From Bradyrhizobium sp. U87765 SZCCT0048 (GTDB lineage Bacteria; Pseudomonadota; Alphaproteobacteria; Rhizobiales; Xanthobacteraceae), in assembly GCF_018131225.1 (NCBI RefSeq), contig NZ_JAFCMM010000001.1:310001-374000 (forward strand): a stretch of DNA of 64,000 nt, given 5' to 3'. The translations under genes and the position numbers were made by a program. Every line of letters starts with the position of its first letter. The stretch's first letter is position 1. Under the pieces are notes generated by a model. The model saw only the letters and a list, made by a program, of their open reading frames with translations, did no database searches and was not told where the DNA came from. Shown here piece by piece: positions 36,101 through 42,516 of the stretch.

Positions 36101-36948
36101 GCCTCGACCACGACACGGCCGCCGGCCCCGGAGAAACTCGGCACGTAGCCGTTGCCGCTCTGGGGCGAATAGATGCCCCTCGTCAGGAACTGGGCGTCGG
36201 TGATATTGGCCGTCGACGCGATCAGCGAGCCGACATTGATCTGGCTCGCGCCGCCAAAGATGATGCCGTTCTGGTTGACCACCAGTATCTGGCCGTCGGC
36301 ACGAATGTTGCCGAGGATCAGGCTGGGATTGACATTGCCGACGACACGATTCAGCGCGCTCCAGCCCGCATTGCCCTGCTGGTCGAAGATCAACGTCGTA
36401 CGCGCCCCGACGTTGAAGCTCTGCCAGTTCAACACCGCCTGCGCCGCGGTCTGCCGGATATTGACTTCGATGCGATCGCCGTTCGCCGCTTGCGTCGGCA
36501 GGTTCGCGCCCTTCCAAAGGTCCGATCCCGAGATTGCGCCGGGGGCGACCTGCAAGCCACCTGCCCCGAGACCATTGGGCACCACAACCTGTGGCAGCGT
36601 CGCGGAGCGTTGCGCGACCGCTGCGGCGGCACGCGCCGCCGCCTGGGCGCCCTGCATCGCCTGGATCGCATCGATCGACCGGCGCATCGCGCTCTGGCCC
36701 TGCTGCGCCACAACTGCCGCCTGCTGGGCGGCCAAGGTCGCCGCATCCACCGTGTAGGCCGCCTGCGGCACGCCTACACCGCCGCCGAGCTGCGCGGCCG
36801 CCAGACGGTCAATGCCACCCAGCACCGTCAGCAGGCTCGTCCCCGCCAGCAGCACGGCCCGCGTCAGCCGCCCCGGCATCGGCAGATGCCTGAACGCGAT
36901 CCCGCTGGCGGCAGGCGTGGAGGAACGGCGACGGCTGGACTTTCGCAT
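24187..36948 (-). CDS. Giant filamentous-haemagglutinin-like two-partner-secretion exoprotein
   Basis: This is a 4253-residue surface or secreted protein. The N-terminus has an extended basic signal peptide (MRKSSRRRSS to about LAAAQL) followed by a haemagglutination/TPS secretion domain: AVLNWQSFNVGARTTLIFDQ, NRVVGNVNPSLILGNIRADG and QILVVNQNGIIFGG carry the conserved TPS NxxG and NPxGI-like motifs. The rest is a very long Gly/Ala/Val-rich beta-helix of degenerate repeats. The C-terminal 700 residues resemble the DUF3739 region of FHA-family proteins, and the end is charged (DDGVDERRRGRRSALPEETG). The start at 36948 is chosen because the signal peptide begins there. It lies downstream of an ECF sigma factor, FecR and an STN protein on the same strand. 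No TpsB outer-membrane transporter is in the window. The likely role is adhesion or biofilm formation. Confidence 0.9.
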   Translation of the reverse strand: MRKSSRRRSSTPAASGIAFRHLPMPGRLTRAVLLAGTSLLTVLGGIDRLAAAQLGGGVGVPQAAYTVDAATLAAQQAAVVAQQGQSAMRRSIDAIQAMQGAQAAARAAAAVAQRSATLPQVVVPNGLGAGGLQVAPGAISGSDLWKGANLPTQAANGDRIEVNIRQTAAQAVLNWQSFNVGARTTLIFDQQGNAGWSALNRVVGNVNPSLILGNIRADGQILVVNQNGIIFGGASQINVGSLIASTANITDAQFLTRGIYSPQSGNGYVPSFSGAGGRVVVEAGALLTTAAPTSVTAGGGFVALFGAEVSNAGTITTTKGQALLAAGDAFVLRRGYSTDANQWSTTRGSEVAPLLALGSTTSGRVVNTGLVAAAQGDITLAGHTLIQDGVLLSTTSVNQRGSIHLLNSATDAGGSVTLTGNSWSVVLPELGSSDTALNSQRNAQIADSVTQDLARAGLNLGQFDNLAKLSDRKDQSRIEIVTGGTVDFAGGSNTAAQGGQVVVSAGRRVTTEAGATIDVSGVRDVLMQMDANSIKVNVQGNELRDSPQNRDSGALINQNLWIDARGLVLVPAGTGGYTSDRYYTGGGLLEVSGYLANTAHRIGEWAAIGGSITLAAPEVVARQGSVFNLSGGSLAYQGGFINQSYVLGSDSRVYNINSAPGGLTYTAAVTGFVVRHNQGGKPAPALTEIYASPLGVGGSIWQDGYTIGRDAGRLVLSTPTPLFEGTIVADVVNGLRQVAARPAGVTDGYQLTQSTVARAGQLAVGRYDATGLAGAYNTGIVIGRPPKAADGIDLAAPLPADRVNTGWFDAAQLASFGLGGLSVVTSGSITIDAPLVFAPGAQVNLVAPVVDIRADIVARAGSVTIANILRPDNTSAAKPFALLTADGLSQLRLRAGATIDTRGLWTNVQADPTAVSGLAYVDGGNVAFNSTQGVTLEEGSAIDVSSGAALLPLGKVKGGKGGNVTLVADDRSIGGPTVGSRLIPKAAIRGYGVAGGGTLTIGSGPAIVIGGKALATDGILAAGEKAPVNLLLAEDLFIAAGAAVPFNYDESITYLAPGVAAPATVMVSATRAKPLLIGPNGWTVPVGLIFTDLAGTNYYGGIRIAPGTWVTTDSTTRLPLGFNVDPGIFPNGIALTATRVTFAAGDIAPVTLRFTAGTVIPAGTVASRAYAVAPLTEVSTALFNTGFASYDINGHLGLLVADHVALNVVMSVYRISDNAASIPTGHDPSSALTVWLPPLYQEDPVGGRLIRRGGADLTLQSNLDTSRGSLTIGTQASLTVDPGRAIVLRSPGQITVDGRLTAAGGRIDVLQIGSPGDPYIGARSLWIGDNAVLDVAGRSAVAVDRSGRRYGFADAGGRITLGNDSEAPAPVAPAGNGFIIVRSGARLDASGTSAVIDFTEADANGRASVRPVTVASAGGSIAISTLSGFYLDGTMTARSGGEGAAGGTLSLALVTPSYANPVDQRAPNEVRKFRILEVAQQAGASGLAPDLAWGERDPALQFGHGRIDVDQVVAGGFGTLRLYSETIAFDGDVQLALPQSLRIFGNLVAKAGNERITLAAPYVSFGSVSYSPAGGAVEPRPGSAAGDRQPGLETTPSGLPPKSGTARLTISADLVDLAGSFEPLNLGINQVDGSSVVTSIAGIDQVVVASRGDIRLTGNAYGSRTIELDAAQIYPVSDAKVFIAASELVRFGRTTFDTPAAPLSVFGKLTVYSRTIEQGGVVRAPFGTLVLGGPGLDRKGYVAAQQVDLLPGSITSTSAAGLALPYGGTVDGLVYRYNGAEVAQVLNGVGTFGLVGGIGLGGSAVTVARGALLDLSGGGQLFGAGFISGRGGSIDVLSAPLAAANPGNTYSSLGNQVFAIVPSATVVYAPVVPATQGAAPAIGQRITVGGGVPGLAAGTYTLMPASYALLPGAFRVELGAQTQLGASVAPLPNGSFVTSVVGSIANTSVRNSQPNLAIITPGAMVRSYSQYNEQDYASFMLAAAARTGQPRPTLPVDAGTLQLALAAQTSGRLSFSFAGQALFTPGKGGYGGTVSVDTRVGMTGQSLEILGDGTGPTAGFASVRATDLNALGAARISIGGGQMLDTVNGYVATTGFADGVVMRGDAVLRAPEVFLTAGNIGLRIEDGAHIDTVGAGAATVMLSRDGFIYALGGNTVIVSNGLVDIPQAGLDGAIAGGVTVGAATIATEGTLAFGVQKGTLSIADGMRYGARYLSLTMPSINIGDAGAIAVARGAGVLPDGLVLNQDVLGRLLAGNALAGAPKLESLTLSAQASVNFFGAINLSTIDPMTGLSSLRTLVLNTPAIYGLGASGDSATLTTGQLIWNGISDRASRSGRNEPRSLPPGSVITGGAGTGHGTLNIVADEVVFGYGPGTKPDTQVTLDRLTLGFSTVNITAHSRITANNRNTLSVYESQGVYQTGTGYSYSSGNLNLITPLLTGEAGSINRITAGGTLAVIGSGDAASAMAAALGAEVGLKGSTVTVATSVVLPSGKFTVSADGDIALTGASRIDMAGRAAPLLDATRYGWGGDVILESAHGNIVQAAGSVVDISAVNNRAGSLSVTAVDAAAGHIVLAGTVRGSASGRYDAGGTLVPYLAGSIDVHGQTVDDFAGLNRRLTAGGVVGARSFQIKQGDLTIGDELVANSITVSVDGGRLIVNGTVNASGERVGTIRLSSRDDLVLGGNAVLDAHGTVLRVDSYGQPIDAPNRAVVDLTTTRGRLGLAPGSRIDVRSADTVTRGTIDLNAPRLGGIGGSGDGANDVAIDAAGPVTVAGARSIAVNGFRTYQPADGIINQALMTTVDADNSLFMSGNSLTNTPGALQNTNLQARFKGLSAYTDAFHLRPGVEITSATSTGDLTIFGDIDLSGYRYASVNPNTQKTAIAGSGEPGRLVIRAGGNLNIYGSVSDGFGAAPFAGSDGQNTPQVAWILVKGTQAYGDVVIPRAGVVLADGTVFPRFSVLNYDLPVQAFTLNANIVLPADAPLLGALTLPAGTVLRADIRDSAGAVIYARGTLLRQNTVLPAGVILGAGNRFASDINVGPMIWPKNTALPVAMTLNGALPLAAGALIPGATDVRLPDDANLVKLRDDPTPRGIWAAAPMLPAGSQSWSLRLVAGADVNAADSRMLRPRAANAGSLVLADTSIAAIMTVLDPGWRWKDMGDGTNPFGTPGDPGEDDICSVLGDYCVWNAGGESAKQLFAVPSVVRTGTGDLELLSSADLQVRTRYGIYTAGTQKLLAADNDKYDLPRGRLDSSMDSGRSVLGPTGVSYEAQVNGGPSSVYHAWYPDGGGNLLVAAQGNLTGLSINNSTYQDGNPGNWLWRQGGDIAGQRTAWWINFGTVALPQPRDSNTSVALLGFTGFGTLGGGNVAVLAGGDAGILVTQSVGPVPNSNTTALNIAVGSTGRIAADGTPVLTGGGDLLLKVGGQLNPLQPTLLTTRVKSDSSGVLVNLRGEIDVQAGTIGGVNLTYGTKTAIDPRWPDASTANVGLGFGGPLVIPGDAVVNLSARGDVVLSGAADPGRVLLQNTTSYAAAGSYHVGGGITWFSLWRNETAINLTSAGGNVVPTMAYMLAGGTIDQNTDLAFVYPPTLRVLAASGSIYYGSYDVLPDFRASPLLLAPSPIGQLELLAGRSIYGSGYAIDMSGADLSAVATPVQPGFVGWQRGEQGKITNTNGTGTISNNNNVLDPGGVELFAFGPNTASNLHAADPTAMLVYAAGGDIVGFKSGETVTGSSGSWPRPSVSWRVAAKPLRLMAARDIVGLGTQPGVPDNTNTALYVGNLIVHTGDNDVSVVQAGRDILYANLQVAGPGTLVVSAGRNVYQADKGAVTSLGPVVPGDLRSGASVVMTAGAAGANYAGLLRYLDPANLANKDVPLADQPGKVVKTYEKELADWLSQLYGFRGSDADARARFAALPPDQQAVFLRQVYYWELREGGREFNDANGPRPGSYLRGRQAIATLFPEHDATGAPSGYLGDITMFGGSGISTVAGGDIQLLAPGGRIVLGVDGVVPPPTSGLITQGKGNIETYAKGSLLLGLSRIMTTFGGDIIAWSAEGDINAGRGSKTTQVYTPPKREYDNYGRVTLSPQTPSTGAGIATLQPLPEVPRGQVDLIAPLGTIDPGEAGIRVSGNLNLAALHIVNAANIEVKGTATGVPTVQAPPIGALTTASNTTAANQQAPMPAQSQSGQPSIIMVEVLGYGGGGADDGVDERRRGRRSALPEETGRRYDRASAVQFVGLGRLSPDEKQDLTETERQNLAGQQR

Positions 36949-37174
36949 CGGTCGAAGCTCTTCATTCGAAAAGAGGAACGGACGGGCGCGACCATGAGGG
37001 CGTGCGACAGCCGTCCCGGAAAGCGCATGTGCTTCCCGCGACGACGACGGCACCCATCGTCACCCCATCCTCGGCGGACCTAGCTGTGACGACCCGCACG
37101 CCCTCGATGTGAATCCGATCGCAATGTTTTTCGACGAATGTTTCGTGACATAGCCGCCGGGCCGGAGGCAGCGA

Positions 37175-38182
37175 TCAGCCGATCAGCACCAGTCCACCGG
37201 GCAAGGTGCGGATCCGTGCGCCGAACACCTCGTGCACCTGGGTGATGACGTCGTCGAGCCGGTCGAGCTTGAAACGGGCGGTCACCAGTCCGCGCCCAAG
37301 TGTCGCATCGAGCAGCACGATGCGGCCCGGCCGATAGCGATTGACCTCCGCGAGAACGCGGTCCAGCGGCTCCTTGCGGAACATCAGGTAGCCGCCACGC
37401 CAGGCCGTGACGATCATGGGATCGACGACCGTCACCGCGCCAAGCCCGGCCCGCTGGTAAATCACCTGCTGTCCGGTTTGCAGTGTCACGGCCTGATCGG
37501 TGACGGCAACATCCACCACGCCGGCGATGCAGGTGACTGATGTCGCCAGCCCGTCGCACCGGATGGCGAAGTTCGCCGCCGTCGCCGTCGCCGTGCCTTC
37601 GGCGGACAGAACCTGCACCGCGTTCCCCGAGGTCCTGCCCAAGGTCTTGCTCACGTCGACCGCCGCCTCACCCACGATCAGCTCGAAGCGATCAAGCCCC
37701 GGCGCTGCCGGTCGCAGCGCAATGCTGGTCTGGGTGTTCATGGTCACCGGCACCTGGCCGGCGATCAGGATGTCTCGGCGCTGGCCGACCCCGGTACGGT
37801 AGTCCGCAGCGAGCTCCGTCAGCGAAGGCCAAAGCTCCAGTGGCGGCCGCAGCACGAGGTAGCCCGCGGCCACCGTGGCCGCCGCCGTGGCGCCGCCGAG
37901 AAACGCCCGACGTCCCAGCGGCCGCGCTGCGGGACGGCGCCCTTCCGCCGCCGGGATCGCACCGCTGCGCAGCAGGCCGTCGATCGTCGGCGGCAGCGCA
38001 CCCCACAGGGCCGTCGCCCGGACGAGCGCGGCGGCATGGGCGGGGCTTTGCGACCGCCACGCAGCGAGTTCCGCGCGCTCGGACGCCGTGACGTCCTCGT
38101 CGGTGACGCGCACCAGCCACGCCAGCGCCTCGCGCTCGAGCGCGGCGCTGTCCGGCACGTCGATGACGCGATCCGTAGTCAT
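37175..38182 (-). CDS. FecR-family anti-sigma factor
   Basis: This 335-residue inner-membrane protein transmits a periplasmic signal to an ECF sigma factor. The cytoplasmic N-terminal domain (DUF4880 type) reads REALAWLVRVTDEDVTASER. One membrane segment lies near residues 90-110 (RRAFLGGATAAATVAAGYLV), then a periplasmic FecR domain, and a C-terminal STN-like domain (EPLDRVLAEVNRYRPGRIVL). An in-frame TTG at 38188 is possible, but the ATG at 38182 is the more ordinary start. It follows the ECF sigma gene by about 90 bases and precedes the giant exoprotein by 226 bases, so its natural target is that sigma factor. Confidence 0.93.
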   Translation of the reverse strand: MTTDRVIDVPDSAALEREALAWLVRVTDEDVTASERAELAAWRSQSPAHAAALVRATALWGALPPTIDGLLRSGAIPAAEGRRPAARPLGRRAFLGGATAAATVAAGYLVLRPPLELWPSLTELAADYRTGVGQRRDILIAGQVPVTMNTQTSIALRPAAPGLDRFELIVGEAAVDVSKTLGRTSGNAVQVLSAEGTATATAANFAIRCDGLATSVTCIAGVVDVAVTDQAVTLQTGQQVIYQRAGLGAVTVVDPMIVTAWRGGYLMFRKEPLDRVLAEVNRYRPGRIVLLDATLGRGLVTARFKLDRLDDVITQVHEVFGARIRTLPGGLVLIG

Positions 38183-38275
38183 GCCCAACGTCCATTCCCC
38201 TCGCGACCCGCCGCCCCGGCGACGGCGCCTTCAGCACCGAAGACGATCCTGGGCCCGCGGATGTGCAGGACGCGC

Positions 38276-38830
38276 TCACGATTTGTCATCGGCATCGCCC
38301 TCCGTCATTTCCATGTGCTCCCGGCATGCCTCCAGCGCCCGTTGCAGCTCGAACTGCACCGTACGCCGCGAAATGCCGAACCGCCGGGCGATCTCGGCGC
38401 GCGGCAGTTGCTGATAGCGGGCGGCGATCAGGATCGCGCGCTGGCGCGGCGGCAGCGCCAGCAGAGCGCGGGCGAGCGCTGCCAGCTCGATGCGCGCCTC
38501 GACAATGCCATCCGGACCCGGTTGCCCGTCAGGAATGTCGAGCATGACATCTGCATCGGAGACCGCGTGGCGGGCGCGCCGCCGTTCGCTGCGCCGACGA
38601 TCGGTGGCGAGGTTGTAGGCGGCTTTGAACAGGTAGGCCCGCGGGCTTGCCACGGCCCCGGGCGTATCGGTGCGACCGAGCCGCAGATAGACCTCGTGCA
38701 GCGCCTCGCTCGCGAGCTCGGTCGAGCCGAGCCGCCGCGCCAGGCGTTCGCGCAGGTCGTGATAGCGCTCCACCAGCAATTGCCGCAGGGCCATCCAGCT
38801 CGTCTCGGTCACCGCGGAGCGTCCTGGCAT
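38276..38830 (-). CDS. ECF-type RNA polymerase sigma factor (FecI-like)
   Basis: This sigma factor of about 184 residues has a region 2 (LASEALHEVYLRLGRTDTPG and PRAYLFKAAYNLATDRRR) and a region 4 helix-turn-helix (LPPRQRAILIAARYQQLPRA, then EIARRFGISRRTVQFE). It is of the FecI type that pairs with FecR. I use the start at 38830, which overlaps the end of the STN gene by 22 bases; Met at 38794 is an alternative. It presumably directs transcription of the FecR and exoprotein genes when a signal arrives through the STN protein. Confidence 0.92.
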   Translation of the reverse strand: MPGRSAVTETSWMALRQLLVERYHDLRERLARRLGSTELASEALHEVYLRLGRTDTPGAVASPRAYLFKAAYNLATDRRRSERRRARHAVSDADVMLDIPDGQPGPDGIVEARIELAALARALLALPPRQRAILIAARYQQLPRAEIARRFGISRRTVQFELQRALEACREHMEMTEGDADDKS

Positions 38831-39507
38831 TCGTTCCGGCCTGCCGCCGATGGCGAAATCAGCATCGTGACCGGCTGGGGCATGTCGTGCGGCGCGCCCT
38901 GACCGACAGACACCCCGCGCAATGCCGCCGCGATCGCCTCGTCCCGGACATCGTCGCCCGACGGTCCGAGCAGCGCGGCGTTGCGGATCGTGCCGGCGCT
39001 CCCGATCGAGAACTGCAGTGCGACGCGATAGCTGCCCGGACGGGTTGCCGTCTGTCGGCACAACACGGCAATGATCCTGTCCTGCACGCGCGCGAGATAA
39101 TCCTCGAAGCTCGCGACCTGCCGCGATGGAACGCTGTGCGGCCGCGCCAGCCCCACCAGCGTGAAGGCCCCCTCCGCGGTGCTGCGCGCCGCAAGCCCGG
39201 TCCCAACCAGCAACTCGTCGAGCGCCTCGCGCGGCGTGAGCTGGCCCTTGATTCCGGCCGAGACCCGCGCGCCGGTCAGCGCACTGACATAGAGCACCTG
39301 CAGGCCAGTGACCTGCATGTAGCTCTCGAGCGCGCCATCGAGCGGCTGCGAGGGGATGTCGAATCGAAGTTCAGGATCGACCGACGCGGGCTGCGCCCGG
39401 GCGAACGCCACGCTGGCAACGACGGCGAGCATCGTGCGGCCCGCGGCGCGCAGGAGCGCCGACCAGCCGACCGATCGCAAGGAGACGTCGCACCACGTCA
39501 CGAGCAT
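38809..39507 (-). CDS. STN-domain protein with a TonB-like C-terminal domain
   Basis: This 232-residue exported protein has a hydrophobic signal (TMLAVVASVAFARAQPAS), a secretin/TonB short N-terminal (STN) domain (LRFDIPSQPLDGALESYMQV to about GAFTLVG), and a C-terminal region like the TonB end (YRVALQFSIGSAGTIRNAAL). STN domains normally sit at the front of TonB-dependent receptors and touch FecR. Here the domain has been separated from any barrel and joined to a TonB-like end. The start at 39507 has GAGGGGCGAGA immediately upstream. It is the first gene of the surface-signalling group and probably links an outer-membrane event to FecR. Confidence 0.82.
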   Translation of the reverse strand: MLVTWCDVSLRSVGWSALLRAAGRTMLAVVASVAFARAQPASVDPELRFDIPSQPLDGALESYMQVTGLQVLYVSALTGARVSAGIKGQLTPREALDELLVGTGLAARSTAEGAFTLVGLARPHSVPSRQVASFEDYLARVQDRIIAVLCRQTATRPGSYRVALQFSIGSAGTIRNAALLGPSGDDVRDEAIAAALRGVSVGQGAPHDMPQPVTMLISPSAAGRNECQDAPR

Positions 39508-39654
39508 TCTCGCCCCTCGGGATGCAACCCAACGCGTCCCTTTCACATCATTCGCACGCCACGACCGTCGGCCAGCGGCAGGCGTCCCGTCGTTGCGCAG
39601 GCAACGCGCAGCAAGCCGAACACGGCTTCCAGCATCTGGACGGGATATATTGCG

Positions 39655-40185
39655 TCAGGATGACAGTTCGGTAACGCTGTCCGCGATCGTCCGGCGCCGC
39701 CGCTTGTTGCTGAACACCAGGAATACCTCGTTACCTAAGGTAAAGCGCGCAACCTCGGCCATGCCGAGCCGCTGGTGAGCACGCAACGACGGGCCATTGC
39801 CTGTCTTGATAAAAAGGATTGCCTCCCGCTCGGGCCAGCGCGCGACGAGATCGGCATACATCGCCTCCAGCACGCCCTGCCCGCGCGCCGCCTTGTCGAT
39901 GCACACCGGACCGTAGACATAGGCATCCGGCGCGCCGGGCCACGCCCGCAACATCGCGACGGCAGGCGGCGCGGTCACCCAGGCCTTGCCGCAGGTAAAC
40001 AGCGCGCCGAGCAGCCGGTCTCCCTCGACGGCGACCACGACAAGGCCGCCGACCTCGATCCAGCGCGTCACCACCTCGACCGGCCATTCGCCGAACAGCG
40101 CACCGCCCCGGGCAGCGCCATTGGCTTCGAGCAGCGCCGAGATGGCGACGGCGTCCGCAACCGTGGCGGCACGCGTCACGATCAT
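39655..40185 (-). CDS. GNAT-family N-acetyltransferase
   Basis: This 176-residue enzyme has the GNAT fold. The acetyl-CoA loop appears as VCIDKAARGQGVLEAMYADL and the C-terminal strand as GNGPSLRAHQRLGMAEVARF. It transfers an acetyl group from acetyl-CoA to an unknown amine. The start at 40185 (MIVTRAATVADA) is fixed by GGAGACTTTCAGATC. It lies 69 bases after the aspartate-dehydrogenase-like gene and may be a separate unit. Confidence 0.88.
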   Translation of the reverse strand: MIVTRAATVADAVAISALLEANGAARGGALFGEWPVEVVTRWIEVGGLVVVAVEGDRLLGALFTCGKAWVTAPPAVAMLRAWPGAPDAYVYGPVCIDKAARGQGVLEAMYADLVARWPEREAILFIKTGNGPSLRAHQRLGMAEVARFTLGNEVFLVFSNKRRRRTIADSVTELSS

Positions 40186-40253
40186 GATCTGAAAGTCTCC
40201 ATGCGCCGTCTTCCCGCAGCCAGCCGGCCCGCGCAAGGCCCGCCGTAAAACGC

Positions 40254-41072
40254 CTACAAGCTGAGCGGCCGGCTGCGGCCCTCGATCAGTCGCACCACGC
40301 TGAGGGCGGTCAGTTCCGAGGTTCTGGGGTTGGCGGCCAACGGCCGGTTCTCAACAATGACCTGGAGGCAGCCGAAATCGCCGCGCGCACTGAGATGGTG
40401 GCTGTTCTGCGTCGCCGCGGGATCGGCGACCAGCATCACCTCGGTGCGGTCGAGGCCGAGCCCGGCGAGCGCCGAGATGACGGCGACGTTGGCGTTGGCC
40501 GGAAACCTGGCAGCGGCCTCGCGCGCGGTGCCGCTGAAAAACGCCTGCGCCGACGTCAGCGTCGCGAGATCAATCAGTTCCTCGGCCGCCGTTCCCCGCC
40601 ACGCGGCGGGTGGCTTGACGATGCGATGGCTCACACGCTGCAACGGCAGCCGCCCCGCCGCGGCCAGCGCGTCGAGCCCGCCCAGCGCACCCGGCGGCAC
40701 CAGGATCTGGCTGCCACAGCGTTCGGCCTCCCCCACAAGACGCGCGAGCAGCGCATCGTCGGTAAATGCGCTGGTGGAGCAGACGGCCAACGCGCGGGCG
40801 TGACGCAGGCTTGCAATGCCCCAGGTCTCCACTGCTGCGCGGCCGGCCGCCTCGACCACAAGATCGGGCGCGAGATCGCGCAGGTCGTCCGGTGACGGCA
40901 GCCAGCGTGCGCCCACAGGCAGCTCGCGGTCATTCGACGGCGCGCGCCGCGTGGCGACGCCGGCAACCACGATATCGTCATTGCGTGAGGCAACGAGGGC
41001 GACGACCCGCCGGGCGATCGCGCCCCAGCCGACAAACGCGACGCGCAACGGCTTTTTCCTGGCCACGCTCAT
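40254..41072 (-). CDS. L-aspartate dehydrogenase-like protein (NadX family)
   Basis: This 272-residue NAD(P)-dependent enzyme starts with a Rossmann motif (VAFVGWGAIARRV) and has the AspDH signatures APDLVVEAAGRAAVE, LVPPGALGGLDALAAAG and FPANANVAVISALAGLG. His-containing TQNSHHLSARGDFG matches the catalytic region. The family converts L-aspartate to iminoaspartate, or carries out related reductive amination. Its ATG overlaps the livF stop (ATGA), so it is the last coupled gene of the transporter operon. That placement suggests it acts on the imported amino acid and not in NAD biosynthesis; no nadA or nadC is nearby. Confidence 0.85.
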   Translation of the reverse strand: MSVARKKPLRVAFVGWGAIARRVVALVASRNDDIVVAGVATRRAPSNDRELPVGARWLPSPDDLRDLAPDLVVEAAGRAAVETWGIASLRHARALAVCSTSAFTDDALLARLVGEAERCGSQILVPPGALGGLDALAAAGRLPLQRVSHRIVKPPAAWRGTAAEELIDLATLTSAQAFFSGTAREAAARFPANANVAVISALAGLGLDRTEVMLVADPAATQNSHHLSARGDFGCLQVIVENRPLAANPRTSELTALSVVRLIEGRSRPLSL

Positions 41073-41767
41073 AGCCCGACATACCGTTCGATCGCCGCGG
41101 CATCGCGGTCCAGCGCGGCGCTGTCGCCACTCCACACCGTGCGGCCTTTCTCGAGGATGTAATGATGATCGGCGAGCCGCTTCAGCACGGCCATGTTCTT
41201 GTCGATCAGCAGAATTGACTGCCCCTGCTCCTTCAGCGTCGCGATGCAGCGCCAGATCTCGCCGCGCACGATCGGTGCGAGTCCTTCTGTCGCCTCGTCG
41301 AGGATCAGCAGTTTTGGGTTGGTCATCAGCGCCCGCCCGATGGCCAGCATCTGCTGCTCGCCGCCTGACAGTGTGCCCGCATATTGCCGCGCGCGCTCCT
41401 GTAGCCGCGGAAACAGGCGGTAGATGCGCTGTTCGGTCCAGGGCTCGGTACGCCCCGCGCGATTGGATGCCGTGGCGACGAGGTTCTCTCGCACGGTCAG
41501 GGTCGGAAACACCATCCGCCCCTCGGGCACGAGGCCGATGCCGCGGCGGGCGATCGCTTCCGGTGTCGCGCCGCCGAGCGGCGTGCCGTCGAAATGCAGG
41601 CCGCTGCTGGCCGGCACAAGACCCATGATGGCGCGCACGGTCGTGGTCTTGCCCATGCCGTTGCGGCCGAGCAGCGTAACGATACGGCCATCAGGCACTT
41701 CAAGATTGACATCGAACAGCACCTGGCTCGCACCGTAGCAGGCCTGCAGGTTGGTCAGCGTCAGCAT
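41069..41767 (-). CDS. livF: Liv-type ABC transporter ATPase (LivF), second system
   Basis: This 232-residue ATPase has Walker A GRNGMGKTT, signature TLSGGEQQMLAIGRAL and Walker B LLILDEATEGLAP. The usual LivF switch loop VEQN is IDKN here (SILLIDKNMAVL), a variant seen in some urea- and amide-type systems. Its start overlaps the livG stop by seven bases. It works with the LivG partner to power the LivHM permeases encoded upstream. Confidence 0.94.
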   Translation of the reverse strand: MLTLTNLQACYGASQVLFDVNLEVPDGRIVTLLGRNGMGKTTTVRAIMGLVPASSGLHFDGTPLGGATPEAIARRGIGLVPEGRMVFPTLTVRENLVATASNRAGRTEPWTEQRIYRLFPRLQERARQYAGTLSGGEQQMLAIGRALMTNPKLLILDEATEGLAPIVRGEIWRCIATLKEQGQSILLIDKNMAVLKRLADHHYILEKGRTVWSGDSAALDRDAAAIERYVGL

Positions 41768-42516
41768 GCCTCGTCGCCCGAGCCGAGATAGGCGGTCCGG
41801 ACCGCCGGATCGGAGCGGATCTCGTCAGCGGTGCCGCTCGCGACAACCCGCCCATACACCAGCACCGAAATGCGGTCGGCCAGCGCAAACACCGCGTCCA
41901 TGTCGTGCTCGACCAGCACGATGGTCACCTTGCCCTTGAGCTGGCGCAGCAGCGCCACCATCGCCTGGCTCTCCACCGGGCTAAGGCCCGCCATCGGCTC
42001 GTCGAGCAGCAGCAGCGACGGGCGGGTGGCCAGCGCCACCGCAAGCTCGAGCTGCTTGCGTTCGCCCTGGGCAAGATCGGCGACCCGGGTTCCCGCGCAG
42101 GCGGACAGGCCGACCTCCTCCAGCAGTTGCGCCGCCTGGGTGTTGCCGTCGCCGTTGCGTCGCGCGTCGGCGAAGAAGCGGAAGCTGTGGCCCTGGCGCG
42201 CCTGCACTGCGAGGGCGACATTGTCACGCGCGCTCTCGTCGGGAAGCAACTGGGCAATCTGGAAGGTCCGCGCCAGCCCCCGCCGCACCCGCTCCCACGG
42301 CGGCAGCGCGCCGACATCGACGCCCCCGACCAGGATTGCGCCGGCGTCATGGCGCAGTTCGCCGGCCACCTGGTTGATGAGGGTGGTCTTACCGGCGCCG
42401 TTCGGCCCGATCAGGGCATGCAGTGCCCCCTCGGGGACCGACAGGTTGACATCATCGGTGGCCGTCAGGCCGCCGAAGCGCTTGCGCAGGCCGCGCAATT
42501 CGAGCGCTGCCGTCAT
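41761..42516 (-). CDS. livG: Liv-type ABC transporter ATPase (LivG), second system
   Basis: This 251-residue ATPase has a canonical Walker A (GPNGAGKTT), signature DLAQGERKQLELAVAL, Walker B LLLDEPMAGLSP and switch LVEHDM. It is the intact counterpart to the altered LivG of the first transporter in this window. It begins at 42516 in an ATGA overlap with livM, and a longer open frame upstream is antisense-like and not coding. Confidence 0.94.
   Translation of the reverse strand: MTAALELRGLRKRFGGLTATDDVNLSVPEGALHALIGPNGAGKTTLINQVAGELRHDAGAILVGGVDVGALPPWERVRRGLARTFQIAQLLPDESARDNVALAVQARQGHSFRFFADARRNGDGNTQAAQLLEEVGLSACAGTRVADLAQGERKQLELAVALATRPSLLLLDEPMAGLSPVESQAMVALLRQLKGKVTIVLVEHDMDAVFALADRISVLVYGRVVASGTADEIRSDPAVRTAYLGSGDEAC

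Noticed and set aside
36996..37105. GAGGGCGTGCG and its inverted copy, about 90 bases apart, before the giant exoprotein gene
   Set aside because: Only 11 bases, widely separated, in high-GC DNA; likely chance and no regulator points to it.
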